This document shows, in pieces, positions 33,417 to 42,622 of a stretch of DNA of 64,000 nt. The DNA comes from Litoreibacter roseus (lineage in GTDB: Bacteria > Pseudomonadota > Alphaproteobacteria > Rhodobacterales > Rhodobacteraceae), in the NCBI RefSeq assembly GCF_009811795.1, contig NZ_BLJE01000001.1:62001-126000 (forward strand), read 5' to 3'. Under the pieces are notes generated by a model. The model ran no database searches, was not told the DNA's origin, and was given only the letters and a program-made list of their open reading frames with translations. Made by a program: the position numbers and the translations under genes. Position 1 is the first letter of the stretch. Every line of letters begins with the position of its first letter.

Positions 33417-35366
33417 TCAGTGGTCCTTGCGCTTTGAGAAATAGTCCGCTGTGGTCCGGGGCTTTGGGCGCTCTCCGCCCGCAAAGGGATTGTCCTTTGA
33501 ATGGTACTGCGCGTTGATCCGGCACGTGTCACACATCTGGATCATCTTGGCCGCTTCTGGGTTGCCGAACATGGCATGCTTGCCTGCCAGCTTTTCCGTA
33601 ATCTTCTCGACCGTTGATTTTACGCCAAAGAGCGCGCCGCATTCGATGCAGGCGAAGGGCTCCTCCTCGTGCAGCACAACCTGGGCCAATGCGGCATCGG
33701 TTTGATTGAGTCTTGGCTCCAGCGTGATCGCCGTTTCCGGGCAGATGTTGGCGCAGAGGCCGCATTGCAGACAGGCGTCTTCCTGAAAGCGCAGCTGTGG
33801 TGCGTCGGGGTTATCGCCCAAGGCCCCGGACGGGCAGAGCGATACGCAGGACAGGCACAGCGTGCAGGCATCCGTATCCACCAGAACTGCGCCGTAGGGG
33901 GCGTGGGCGGGCAGCGGGATGATTTCGGTCGTGGTCAGCGTCTTTGCGGCGGTCCGGGTGATCTGCCTTCGCGTGCCGATCGGCAGGATCGGGTCGGTGC
34001 GCACTGAGGGGCCCTTGTCCGTATATAGCGCATCGGACAAGGCAGACGGGTCCGAGATATCCAGCAGCGTGATCTCCGCGTCCCCGGCTACTGCCTGAGC
34101 GATTTGCATCTCACCCGTCACGGCGTCCCGATCAGTCTTGGGGGCCAGCAGGATCGTCACGTCGGCGAAGCCGCAGGCGAGCGCACCCAGCATCTCGGCA
34201 TGCCCAAAGCCTGACAGGGCGTCGACTTCCAGCGGGATCACGTCGGCAGGCAGGCCCTGGTCAAAGCGCGCAGAGAGGCTGATCAGTTCGGTCCCGTGGT
34301 CTGCATCATGTGCCAAGAGCCGTGGCGCAGTGCCGCCCGCCTTGCGGTAGGTGGAGGCAAGCGTCTGGAGGCGCTGGAACACGCTGTCGACCGGCGGCGC
34401 GTCATAGGCAATGGCGCCCGAGGGGCAAACGGCGGAGCACGCACCGCATCCCGCACAGATCAGCGGATCAATGGCGACGTGATCACCCTCCGACGTGATT
34501 GCACTGGTCGGGCAGATGTTGAGGCATTTTGAGCAGGCGGGCTGGCCCGCGCGGGAATGGGCGCAGAGCGCGGGCTCTGTCCGGACATAGAGCGGTTTTT
34601 CGAATGTGCCGATCAGTTGGGCTGCGTCGAACACGGCTTTGGCCACGGCGGGCTGGCTTCCGGGATCGGCGCGCAGATATCCTTCGCGTTTCTCGGGGGC
34701 TGGAAACAGGGGCGTTCCGCCGGAAAGATCAAGAATGATGTCGCAGACCGAGGCGGCGCCGTCGCGCGGTTCGGTCATTTCGGGCGCTCCGCGTCCGCCG
34801 GGGATGACCTGCCTCAGCCCATCGATGGTCAGGGTGAAATGCCCCAATGCGCCAGCTGCCTTGCGGACCTGTCCGTGAATGGTGTCGAAACGGTGGTCAA
34901 TCGGCGGCTCGGACCCGTCCGTCAGCAACAGTGTGACGGCCAGCGTTTCCGCCAACCGCTCAGCCGCCGGGACCGCTGACGTTGCGGTGCCGATGATCAG
35001 GCAGGTCCCTTCCGAGACAATATCGATGGATTTGGCCAAGGGCAGCGGCAGCACCGCCTCTGCTGCGAGGGCGGCCATTTTGGGCGCCGTTTCCGCATCG
35101 GCAGACCATCCGGCCCGGTCGCGCAGGTCCACGAAGGCGGGTGGGTCGACCTCGATCTCTTCGGCCAGCGCTTCGAACCGCGCCCGTTCCTGCTGGCATG
35201 CGATGATCGCGTCGCCCTTTGCGATGGCGGCAGCGGCGTCTTCGATCTGGTCGGTGCAAAGGGCCGTGTGAATCTTGGAGCAACGCAGTCCAGAGCCCGC
35301 CTCGATCGCGTTCGCGTCAAGCGTCTGGCTGCCAAGGCAGTCGCATAAAATAAGCGTCTTGGTCAT
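33417..35366 (-). CDS. Multi-[4Fe-4S] electron-transfer protein of the formate dehydrogenase cluster
   Basis: The 649-residue protein has no signal peptide or membrane span, so it is cytoplasmic. It carries at least four [4Fe-4S] motif groups: CSKCLNICP (278-285, with Cys268), CAGCGACSAVCP (304-315), CTLCLSCVSLCP (501-512) and CLQCGLCANICP (532-543). Further pairs are CIEC (573-576) and CDTC (612-615). A region around 350-450 (ALACGFADVTILLAPK) resembles the delta-subunit-like segment of HdrA/MvhD proteins, weakly. The start at 35366 follows GGGGGAT at a suitable distance. It is divergent from the fdh operon; possibly a cytoplasmic electron hub or ferredoxin-type partner. Confidence 0.85.
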   Translation of the reverse strand: MTKTLILCDCLGSQTLDANAIEAGSGLRCSKIHTALCTDQIEDAAAAIAKGDAIIACQQERARFEALAEEIEVDPPAFVDLRDRAGWSADAETAPKMAALAAEAVLPLPLAKSIDIVSEGTCLIIGTATSAVPAAERLAETLAVTLLLTDGSEPPIDHRFDTIHGQVRKAAGALGHFTLTIDGLRQVIPGGRGAPEMTEPRDGAASVCDIILDLSGGTPLFPAPEKREGYLRADPGSQPAVAKAVFDAAQLIGTFEKPLYVRTEPALCAHSRAGQPACSKCLNICPTSAITSEGDHVAIDPLICAGCGACSAVCPSGAIAYDAPPVDSVFQRLQTLASTYRKAGGTAPRLLAHDADHGTELISLSARFDQGLPADVIPLEVDALSGFGHAEMLGALACGFADVTILLAPKTDRDAVTGEMQIAQAVAGDAEITLLDISDPSALSDALYTDKGPSVRTDPILPIGTRRQITRTAAKTLTTTEIIPLPAHAPYGAVLVDTDACTLCLSCVSLCPSGALGDNPDAPQLRFQEDACLQCGLCANICPETAITLEPRLNQTDAALAQVVLHEEEPFACIECGALFGVKSTVEKITEKLAGKHAMFGNPEAAKMIQMCDTCRINAQYHSKDNPFAGGERPKPRTTADYFSKRKDH

Positions 35367-35582
35367 GCTCATCCCCCGGATCACGCCGCTGTCGGCTGAA
35401 AGCCGGTAAAGCTAGTCCCGAAATGCGCAGGGCGTCCAGCCGAAAAACAGGGCGGACCGGTCGCAGATGTCGTGTTTCAACGGTGTTTCGATTTTCCGGG
35501 TGAACTTCGAAAATGTCTTGGCATCCGCCTATTACTGGCGCACCCTAGCGGTCGCGAACGCATCTGAGCTTTGGGAGGAGCT

Positions 35583-36143
35583 TTGACACCAGCAGAAGAA
35601 CACTCGATTTCTATGCCTCTGGGCGTGGTCATCCGGCGTATGCCGGGCGTGACGCGCTGGGCGAAGTGGACTTGGAAGGCAGTCGCAGTGCTCCCTGGTG
35701 CCGCTGACGCCGACTGGAAGGTTCTGCGTCAGGAGGGGGAGGCCACGGAATACCATGCCGCGACCAAACCCCTTGAGCTGTTTCGCACGGACACTGAAGG
35801 CTACCTGCATGGCTTGTCCGCAAAGGAGCCTGCGATTTACGTGATCATGCGTGAAGGCGAGGGTGACGCGCCGCTGGATGTCGTGATGGTCACGGCCTCG
35901 CCCTACGAGGCTCAGGATTATGCGGACACCGGCGAGGAGCTTGTGGAAAAGGTGGCCATGCCCGGTGGTCTGATCGCGTGGGTGCGCGATTATGTCGAAA
36001 AATACCATGAGGACGAGGTCTTCGTGAAGCGCAAGCGGGACAAGAAACGAACGGATCTGGCCGAAACCGGCATCGGGGACGAACGGATTTCGCAGATGAC
36101 GGATGTTTACCGCGCGCCGGGCCGCAAGGGACAGGTGCATTGA
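35583..36143 (+). CDS. DUF3305 protein, first gene of the formate dehydrogenase operon
   Basis: The 186-residue protein contains MPLGVVIRRMPGVTRWAKWT, then WKAVAVLPGAADADWKVLR and YLHGLSAKEPAIYVIMREG. This is the pattern of DUF3305 proteins that precede TorD-type chaperones and Tat-dependent formate dehydrogenases. No signal peptide. A TTG start at 35583 is favoured because GGGAGGAG ends 2 bp before it; the spacing is tight, so ATG at 35613 is the alternative. The stop overlaps the next start (TTGA). Confidence 0.75.
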   Translation: MTPAEEHSISMPLGVVIRRMPGVTRWAKWTWKAVAVLPGAADADWKVLRQEGEATEYHAATKPLELFRTDTEGYLHGLSAKEPAIYVIMREGEGDAPLDVVMVTASPYEAQDYADTGEELVEKVAMPGGLIAWVRDYVEKYHEDEVFVKRKRDKKRTDLAETGIGDERISQMTDVYRAPGRKGQVH

Positions 36144-36787
36144 GCCGTCGTGATGATCAGAGGGGCGATTTCTGGTCCCGTCGTCGTGCAGGGGTGAAGG
36201 CCGAAGCCCAGACTGACGAGGCCGAAGCCCTTGCCGAGGCGGAAGCCGCAGAGCGTGCGGCCTTGGAAGAAAAGACCGATGAGCAGCTGTTGGAAGAATT
36301 GGGCCTTCCCGATCCGGACACGCTGGGCGAAGGCGATGATTTCAGCGTGTTCATGTCCAAGGTTGTGCCGGACAGATTGCGGCGTCGCGCACTGCGCAAG
36401 CTGTGGTTGACCAACCCCGCGCTCGCCAATCTGGATGAGTTGGTGGACTACGGACAGGATTTTACGGACAGCGCGATGGTCGTCGAGAATATGCAGACCG
36501 CCTATCAGGTCGGCAAAGGTATGATGCGTCACGTGGTGAAGATGGCCGAAGAAGCTGAGCGCGCCGCTGATGGCGATGCCAAACCGGAGGCCGAGTCTGT
36601 GGAGGTCGCTGCTGTCGAAGATGCGGTCCAGGCCGATGAGGGGCCGGACCAAATGTCACAGGAGGAGGGGGCTACGACTAAGGTCGAGGTCCAATCTGAT
36701 GTCATCTCGCACGATGATGAAGACAGGGAGAGACTTTCGGTGCGGCCGCGCCGGATGCGGTTCTCCTTTGACGGGGAGACTGCATGA
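36140..36787 (+). CDS. DUF3306 protein
   Basis: The 215-residue protein begins MSRRDDQRGDFWSRRRAGVK, has a long charged helix and the core DFSVFMSKVVPDRLRRRALR, then KLWLTNPALANLDELVDYGQ. This is typical of DUF3306, which is always paired with DUF3305. The C-terminal third is acidic and low complexity. A TTG start overlaps the DUF3305 stop, and its own stop overlaps the chaperone start (ATGA). Cytoplasmic; probably a maturation factor for the dehydrogenase, by association. Confidence 0.78.
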   Translation: MSRRDDQRGDFWSRRRAGVKAEAQTDEAEALAEAEAAERAALEEKTDEQLLEELGLPDPDTLGEGDDFSVFMSKVVPDRLRRRALRKLWLTNPALANLDELVDYGQDFTDSAMVVENMQTAYQVGKGMMRHVVKMAEEAERAADGDAKPEAESVEVAAVEDAVQADEGPDQMSQEEGATTKVEVQSDVISHDDEDRERLSVRPRRMRFSFDGETA

Positions 36788-37392
36788 CCCTCATGCAAGA
36801 TACAGTTCAGGTTCCAGAAGAAGATAGGCTCCGTGCCGATCTTTACAACTATCTTGGCCTGATGCTGGCTGGCCCTCCTGACACCATGCTTCTGGAGCAG
36901 ACCGCGGGCCTTTCTGGGGACGACAGTCCGCTGGGTCAGGCGATCTCGACGCTGGCAAGGGTGGCCAAGGTGTCAAAACCGCGTACGGTTCTCAGTGAGT
37001 TCAACGCGCTTTTCATTGGATTGGGGCGGGGCGAGTTGTTGCCCTATGCCAGCTACTACCTGACGGGGTTCCTGAACGAAAAGCCCCTGGCGCAATTGCG
37101 CAATGATATGGCGCAGCGTGGAATCACGCGGGCCGAAAATGTCTATGAGCCGGAAGACAACATCGCCTCTTTGATGGAGATGATGGGCGGCATGATCGTT
37201 GGGCGCTTCGGTGCGCCAGCGACGCTGGAGGACCAGAAGACATTCTTCAACAAGCATATCGGCCCGTGGGCCGGTCACTTTTACTCGGATTTGGAAGCAG
37301 CCAAGAACTCGGTTCTGTATGCGTCTGTCGGCGGGGTCGGCAAGGCATTCATGGAGATTGAGCGCGAAGCGTTTCGGATGACAGCGGGCTAG
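36784..37392 (+). CDS. TorD/DmsD-family chaperone for the Tat-exported dehydrogenase
   Basis: The 202-residue all-helical protein has the TorD-family pattern: RADLYNYLGLMLAGPPDTML, then EFNALFIGLGRGELLPYASY and a late FFNKHIGPWAGHFYSDLEAA. These chaperones hold the molybdo/tungsto-enzyme and its Tat signal until cofactor loading is done. The E-(F/Y)xxLF..G segment is the conserved binding region. It is coupled to DUF3306 by an ATGA overlap and precedes the Tat peptide gene and fdhA. Confidence 0.88.
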   Translation: MTLMQDTVQVPEEDRLRADLYNYLGLMLAGPPDTMLLEQTAGLSGDDSPLGQAISTLARVAKVSKPRTVLSEFNALFIGLGRGELLPYASYYLTGFLNEKPLAQLRNDMAQRGITRAENVYEPEDNIASLMEMMGGMIVGRFGAPATLEDQKTFFNKHIGPWAGHFYSDLEAAKNSVLYASVGGVGKAFMEIEREAFRMTAG

Positions 37393-37444
37393 GTCCGCAC
37401 AACCTGCGGGGGATGCCCCGCGCTGGAAGGAAGGGAGACATCCC

Positions 37445-37633
37445 ATGACGACGGAAAACAAAGGCGCAAATCGCCGGGACTTTTTGAAACTTGCGGGCAC
37501 AGCAGCGCCTGCCGCCGCGGTCGCTGTTGCGGCTGGCGGTACGACGGCTGAGGCTCAGCCCGTCGATCTTGCGTCCGAGACGATGCAGGACACCGCGCAC
37601 ACTCGCGCCTATCTCGACAGCGCCCGCTTCTAG
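37445..37633 (+). CDS. Short twin-arginine peptide of the formate dehydrogenase operon
   Basis: The 62-residue protein has a Tat signal NRRDFLKLAGTAAPAAAVAV and then only about 35 residues (AEAQPVDLASETMQDTAHTR and a short tail). It matches the short Tat-target proteins known from formate dehydrogenase regions (the TIGR02811 type). It would be exported and may act as an extra subunit or a helper for Tat export. GGAAGGAAGGGAGA lies upstream of the start. The mature part has no cysteine or other cofactor site. Confidence 0.85.
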   Translation: MTTENKGANRRDFLKLAGTAAPAAAVAVAAGGTTAEAQPVDLASETMQDTAHTRAYLDSARF

Positions 37634-37745
37634 GACAGAACGGACGCTTCTATTGCCGCTGACGACTGGTTGCGTGACGCCCGACTGTCAGAGGTCTCTA
37701 AATCGACCCAGCCACCCGATCGGGGGCAGCAAGGGAGGGAACTAA

Positions 37746-40721
37746 ATGCTTAGGAAAAAGACCAACGGGGTTGCGCGACGCCCCCAGCGGACCGGTATCC
37801 TGTCTGACATCGCAGAAAAATCCGTCGATCGCCGTGCGTTCTTGCGCGGCTCCGGTCTGGCCATCGGTGGCCTGGCGGCAGTTGCCGCAACGGGCGGCAC
37901 GGTCACGAAGGCCAGTGCGGCCACGGCGGCCGCAAGTGCGGTCGAGACGATCAAATCTGTCTGCACGCACTGCTCGGTCGGCTGTACGGTCGTGGCGGAG
38001 GTGCAAAGCGGCGTCTGGACGGGTCAGGAACCCGGCTGGGACAGCCCGTTCAACCTGGGCGCCCATTGTGCGAAAGGCGCATCCGTGCGCGAACACGCCC
38101 ATGGCGAGCGCCGTCTGAAGTACCCCATGAAAAAAGTGAACGGCGAATGGGTTCGCCTGAGCTGGGAAGAGGCGATCAACGAGATCGGCGACGGGATGAT
38201 GAAGATCCGGGACGAGAGCGGTCCGGACAGCGTCTACTGGCTTGGATCGGCCAAGCACAACAACGAGCAGGCCTACCTGTTCCGGAAATTCGCGGCCTAC
38301 TGGGGCACCAACAACGTCGATCACCAGGCGCGGATTTGTCACTCCACCACTGTTGCGGGTGTGGCGAACACATGGGGCTACGGCGCCATGACCAACAGCT
38401 ACAACGACATCCATAACTCCAAGGCGATCTTCATCATCGGGGGCAATCCTGCCGAAGCGCACCCAGTGTCGCTTCTGCACTTGTTGAAAGCCAAAGAGCA
38501 GAACAACGCGCCCGTGATCGTCTGCGATCCCCGGTTCACCCGGACGGCGGCCCATGCGGACGAATATGTCCGCTTCCGGCCCGGCACTGACGTGGCGCTG
38601 GTCTGGGGCATTCTCTACCATATTTTCGAGAACGGTTGGGAAGACAAGGAGTTCATCCGGACCCGTGTCTGGGGCATGGATCAGATCAAGGAAGAGGTCG
38701 CGAAGTGGACCCCCGAAGAGGTCGAGCGTGTCACCGGGACACCCGGATCGCAGCTCAAGCGCGTTGCGCGGACGATGGTCAACAACCGTCCCGGCACTGT
38801 AATCTGGTGCATGGGTGGCACCCAGCACACCAACGGCAACAACAACACGCGCGCCTATTGTGTGCTTCAGTTGGCCTTGGGTAACATGGGCATCGCAGGC
38901 GGCGGCACCAACATCTTCCGCGGCCACGACAATGTGCAAGGGGCCACGGACCTTGGCGTTCTGAGCCACACGCTGCCGGGCTATTATGGCCTGAAGCCCG
39001 GTTCCTGGGCCCACTGGGGTCGTGTCTGGAACGAGGATATGGATTGGCTTAAAGGTCAGTTCGCCACGATCAAGGGTGCGGATGGCAAGGACAAGCCATT
39101 GATGAACGAGACCGGCATTCCGGTGTCGCGTTGGATTGATGGTGTGCTCGAAGATGCCGAGAACATGGATCAGGCGGAAAAGGTCCGTGCGATGGTGCTT
39201 TGGGGACATGCGCCGAACTCCCAAACGCGGATGAAGGAGATGAAAACGGCGATGGAGCAGCTGGATATGCTGGTCGTCGTCGATCCGTATCCGACCGTAT
39301 CTGCGGTGCTCCATGACCGGACGGATGGCGTATATCTTCTGCCGGCCTGTACCCAGTTCGAAACGCGGGGCTCTGTTACCGCATCGAACCGGTCGATCCA
39401 GTGGCGCGACAAGGTTGTCGATCCGCTGTTCGAAAGCCTGCCGGATCACGTCATTATTGCGAAGTTCGCCAACAAGTTTGGCTGGGCAGACCGCTTCTTC
39501 CGCAATATCGAGATGGAGGACGCCGAGACGCCCAACATCGAGAGTGTCACGCGGGAATTCAACGCAGGCATGTGGACGGTTGGTTATACCGGTCAGTCGC
39601 CGGAGCGGATCAAGAAGCATATGGCCAACCAGCACACCTTTGACCGCACCACATTGCGGGCCAATGGTGGTCCGGCGGATGGCGATTACTACGGGATGCC
39701 ATGGCCATGCTGGGGCACGCCTGAGATGAACCACCCGGGTACGCCGAACCTCTATGATATGTCGATGCCGGTCTCTGAAGGTGGTCTGACCTTCCGGGCG
39801 CGCTTTGGCGTGGAGCGGGATGGCGACAACCTGCTGGCGGAAGGTGTCTACAGCGCCGGGTCGGACATTCAGGACGGCTACCCTGAGTTCACCTACCAGA
39901 TGCTCAAGGATCTGGGCTGGCATACCGAACTGACCGACGACGAGAAGGCAGCGATTGCCCGCGCAGGCGGCATTCCAGAGTTCCAGAAAGGTCAGGCTGA
40001 GGTCGGCGAACAATCCATGTCGCCGTTCCCATCGGATTACGATGACAAGGTTGCCAAGGTAAACTGGAAAACGGACCTGTCCGGCGGTATTCAGCGGGTT
40101 GCAATCGCCCATGAATGCGCACCTTTCGGCAACGCCAAGGCGCGGGCCGTGGTCTGGACATTCCCGGATCCGGTGCCTGTCCACCGCGAACCGCTTTACA
40201 CAAACCGCCGGGATCTGGTGGCGGATTATCCGACCTATGAGGACCGGAAATTCTACCGTCTGCCGACCATGTATGCCTCGATCCAGAAGCAGGATTTCAG
40301 CAAGGATTACCCAATCGTGCTGACCTCCGGCCGTCTGGTGGAATACGAGGGTGGCGGTGATGAAACGCGTTCGAACCCGTGGCTGGCTGAATTGCAGCAG
40401 GACATGTTCGTCGAGATCAACACCCGCGATGCCAACAATCTTGGCGTGCGTGACGGTGCTCAGGTCTGGGTCGAAGGTCCGGAAGGCGGCAAGGTGAAGG
40501 TCATGGCGATGGTCACTGAACGGGTCGGCGAGGGCGTTGCCTTCATGCCGTTCCACTTCGGGGGTCATTTCGAAGGCGCGGACCTGCGGGACAAGTATCC
40601 TGACGGGGCTGACCCTTACGTGTTGGGTGAATCCACAAACACCGCACAGACCTATGGCTACGATTCAGTGACCCAGATGCAGGAGACGAAAGCCACTCTC
40701 TGCAAAATCTGGTCGGCATAA
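37746..40721 (+). CDS. fdhA: Formate dehydrogenase catalytic (alpha) subunit, Tat-exported
   Basis: This subunit oxidises formate to CO2 at a Mo or W bis-pyranopterin centre in the periplasm. The 991-residue protein has a Tat motif DRRAFLRG (28-35) and the N-terminal [4Fe-4S] site C73-x2-C76-x3-C80 with C108. The active site is ARICHSTTVAG, with Cys198 where selenocysteine occurs in some homologues, followed by the conserved His199. Other motifs are KHNNEQAYLFRKFAAYWG, IFIIGGNPAEAHP and GTQHTNGNNNTRAY. There is no in-frame UGA, so it is a cysteine enzyme. Tungstate uptake genes nearby favour tungsten, an inference. Confidence 0.95.
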   Translation: MLRKKTNGVARRPQRTGILSDIAEKSVDRRAFLRGSGLAIGGLAAVAATGGTVTKASAATAAASAVETIKSVCTHCSVGCTVVAEVQSGVWTGQEPGWDSPFNLGAHCAKGASVREHAHGERRLKYPMKKVNGEWVRLSWEEAINEIGDGMMKIRDESGPDSVYWLGSAKHNNEQAYLFRKFAAYWGTNNVDHQARICHSTTVAGVANTWGYGAMTNSYNDIHNSKAIFIIGGNPAEAHPVSLLHLLKAKEQNNAPVIVCDPRFTRTAAHADEYVRFRPGTDVALVWGILYHIFENGWEDKEFIRTRVWGMDQIKEEVAKWTPEEVERVTGTPGSQLKRVARTMVNNRPGTVIWCMGGTQHTNGNNNTRAYCVLQLALGNMGIAGGGTNIFRGHDNVQGATDLGVLSHTLPGYYGLKPGSWAHWGRVWNEDMDWLKGQFATIKGADGKDKPLMNETGIPVSRWIDGVLEDAENMDQAEKVRAMVLWGHAPNSQTRMKEMKTAMEQLDMLVVVDPYPTVSAVLHDRTDGVYLLPACTQFETRGSVTASNRSIQWRDKVVDPLFESLPDHVIIAKFANKFGWADRFFRNIEMEDAETPNIESVTREFNAGMWTVGYTGQSPERIKKHMANQHTFDRTTLRANGGPADGDYYGMPWPCWGTPEMNHPGTPNLYDMSMPVSEGGLTFRARFGVERDGDNLLAEGVYSAGSDIQDGYPEFTYQMLKDLGWHTELTDDEKAAIARAGGIPEFQKGQAEVGEQSMSPFPSDYDDKVAKVNWKTDLSGGIQRVAIAHECAPFGNAKARAVVWTFPDPVPVHREPLYTNRRDLVADYPTYEDRKFYRLPTMYASIQKQDFSKDYPIVLTSGRLVEYEGGGDETRSNPWLAELQQDMFVEINTRDANNLGVRDGAQVWVEGPEGGKVKVMAMVTERVGEGVAFMPFHFGGHFEGADLRDKYPDGADPYVLGESTNTAQTYGYDSVTQMQETKATLCKIWSA

Positions 40722-40734
40722 GGAGGAATGAGAG

Positions 40735-41328
40735 ATGGCAAGAGCTAAGTTTCTCGTCGACGCTGAACGCTGCATCGAATGCAATGCGTGCGTAACAGCT
40801 TGTAAAAACGAGCATGAGGTGCCGTGGGGCATCAACCGCCGGAAGGTCGTCACGATCAATGACGGCGAGCCGGGGGAACGCTCAATCTCGGTCGCGTGTA
40901 TGCACTGCTCGGATGCGCCCTGCATGGCGGTGTGTCCGGTGGATTGCTTCTACCAGAACGAGGAAGGGGTGGTTCTGCACTCCAAGGACCTCTGCATCGG
41001 GTGTGGCTACTGCTTCTACGCGTGTCCCTTTGGCGCGCCGCAATACCCGCAGGCGGGTAATTTTGGCAGCCGCGGCAAGATGGACAAATGTACGTTCTGC
41101 GCCGGTGGCCCGGAAGAAACACACTCCACCGCCGAGTTCGCCAAATACGGGCGCAACCGGATTGCGGAAGGCAAGCTGCCGATCTGCGCAGAGATGTGCG
41201 CGACGAAGGCCCTTCTGGCCGGTGACGGTGACGTCGTGTCCGGCATCTACCGCGAACGTGTTGTGGCCCGTGGCTTCGGGTCCGGCGCTTGGGGCTGGGG
41301 CACCGCCTACAATCAAAAAGACGGCTGA
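40735..41328 (+). CDS. fdhB: Formate dehydrogenase iron-sulfur (beta) subunit
   Basis: The 197-residue protein carries four [4Fe-4S] binding groups: [43 protein letters not shown] and a split CTFC with [10 protein letters not shown]. It passes electrons from FdhA to the cytochrome b subunit. It lacks the C-terminal membrane helix of E. coli FdnH, so it should be held by its partners and exported with FdhA. AAGGAGG overlapping the fdhA stop gives tight coupling. Confidence 0.94.
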   Translation: MARAKFLVDAERCIECNACVTACKNEHEVPWGINRRKVVTINDGEPGERSISVACMHCSDAPCMAVCPVDCFYQNEEGVVLHSKDLCIGCGYCFYACPFGAPQYPQAGNFGSRGKMDKCTFCAGGPEETHSTAEFAKYGRNRIAEGKLPICAEMCATKALLAGDGDVVSGIYRERVVARGFGSGAWGWGTAYNQKDG

Positions 41329-41359
41329 TCGCCGATCCTTTTGTACCGTAAACGCGAAG

Positions 41360-41390
41360 GGGCGGCCTCTGATCCAGAGACCGCCCTTTT
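41360..41390 (+). terminator. Rho-independent terminator inside the fdh operon
   Basis: GGGCGG (41360-41365) pairs with CCGCCC (41381-41386), and CTCTG with CAGAG, separated by one C-A mismatch, around a 3-base loop. TTTT follows. It stands between fdhB and fdhC. It would reduce transcription of fdhC and the genes behind it unless they have their own promoter. Confidence 0.75.
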
Positions 41391-41419
41391 CCACCTGATA
41401 TGATGTGAGGACATGACCC

Positions 41420-42622
41420 ATGTTGCGTTCGCTGATCGCCCTGCTTTTGACCGTCACTTTTACAAGCTTCGTTTCCGCCCAAGAAGCTACGCCGCCCACA
41501 TCGGACCGCTCGGCCACCGGTGGCGCGCAGACGCTTGAGGATATTCTGGCGCGGCAGCGCGGGGAACAGGTCGAAAGTACGGCGCGTGATCCGGCAACGT
41601 TGGGCGACGGTGCGCCAAGCAGCGGCCAACTTGGCACGCTTGGTGGCGTGTCGGACGCCGAGATGTGGAGCAAGGTTCGCCATGACACGGCAAACATCAC
41701 CGCAAGCAACAATGGCCCCGCGGCCACCGTTCTGGTGCAGGATCGCGGCATGTGGTGGCTCACGTTCCGCGAAGGGCCGCTGCTGACCTACGGTCTTTAT
41801 CTGCTTGGCGGGACTATCATTCTTCTGGCGGTTTTCCTGCTGATCCGGGGGCGCATCCGGATCGACGGGGCGCGCACCGGTCGTACGATCGAGCGATTCA
41901 AGGCCATTGAGCGTTTTGGCCATTGGCTGTTGGCGGGATCATTCATCTTGCTGGGTATCACGGGGCTGGTGTCGCTGGCCGGGCGCAAATATCTGATCCC
42001 GACCTTTGGCCATGAGAGTTTCGCGGTTCTGGCAACCTGGTCGAAATGGATTCACAACAACGTATCCTGGGCATTTATGATCGCGCTGGTCATGATTTTC
42101 GTGATGTGGGTCATTCACAACCTTCCTGACCGGACGGATATCAAATGGATCCTGAAGGGCGGCGGCATCTTCGGTGGAGGGCATCCGCCCGCGAAGAAGT
42201 TTAATGCGGGGCAGAAACTGATTTTCTGGTCTGTCATCGTGCTGGGCACATCGATCTCGGTGTCGGGCCTGTCGCTTCTGTTTCCCTTCGAGATGCCCAT
42301 GTTCGCAGTCACGTTTGAGAAACTGAACGCGTTTGGCATCCCACAAGCGCTCGGGCTCGGGGAGTTGCGCACCGCGCTGGCCCCTCACGAAGAGATGCAA
42401 TACGCCCAGCTGTGGCATGCCATTGTCAGCTTTGTTCTGATGGCGATCATCATTGCGCATATCTACATCGGCTCCGTCGGGATGGAGGGCGCGTTCGATG
42501 CCATGGGCAGCGGCGAAGTCGAAGAACAGTGGGCGCGCGAGCACCATTCGCTCTGGGTCGAAGAAGTGCGGGAAAGAGAGGGCGTGCCTCGGCGCGGCCA
42601 AGGCAGCCAGCCCGCAGAATAA
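41420..42622 (+). CDS. fdhC: Formate dehydrogenase cytochrome b556 (gamma) subunit
   Basis: The 400-residue protein anchors the complex in the inner membrane and passes electrons from FdhB through two b haems to quinone. It has an N-terminal signal peptide (about 1-21), a periplasmic stretch of about 90 residues (with TLEDILARQRGEQVESTARD), one extra helix (about 125-145) and four haem-bearing spans. Likely haem ligands include His in RFGHWLLAGSFILLG, WIHNNVSWAF and QLWHAIVSFVL. The extended N-terminal region is typical of this type but not of short FdnI. Its stop overlaps the next start by one base (TAATG). Confidence 0.92.
   Translation: MLRSLIALLLTVTFTSFVSAQEATPPTSDRSATGGAQTLEDILARQRGEQVESTARDPATLGDGAPSSGQLGTLGGVSDAEMWSKVRHDTANITASNNGPAATVLVQDRGMWWLTFREGPLLTYGLYLLGGTIILLAVFLLIRGRIRIDGARTGRTIERFKAIERFGHWLLAGSFILLGITGLVSLAGRKYLIPTFGHESFAVLATWSKWIHNNVSWAFMIALVMIFVMWVIHNLPDRTDIKWILKGGGIFGGGHPPAKKFNAGQKLIFWSVIVLGTSISVSGLSLLFPFEMPMFAVTFEKLNAFGIPQALGLGELRTALAPHEEMQYAQLWHAIVSFVLMAIIIAHIYIGSVGMEGAFDAMGSGEVEEQWAREHHSLWVEEVREREGVPRRGQGSQPAE

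Noticed and set aside
37698-40568. Very long open frame on the minus strand (about 956 codons) opposite fdhA
   Set aside because: It mirrors fdhA codon by codon, as expected in high-GC DNA where the opposite frame lacks stops. Its product is rich in Arg, His and Pro, with no domain, and it has no ribosome site.
37746-40721. Possible selenocysteine in formate dehydrogenase
   Set aside because: The active-site codon in ARICHSTT is a Cys codon and no in-frame UGA occurs, so no selenocysteine machinery is needed.
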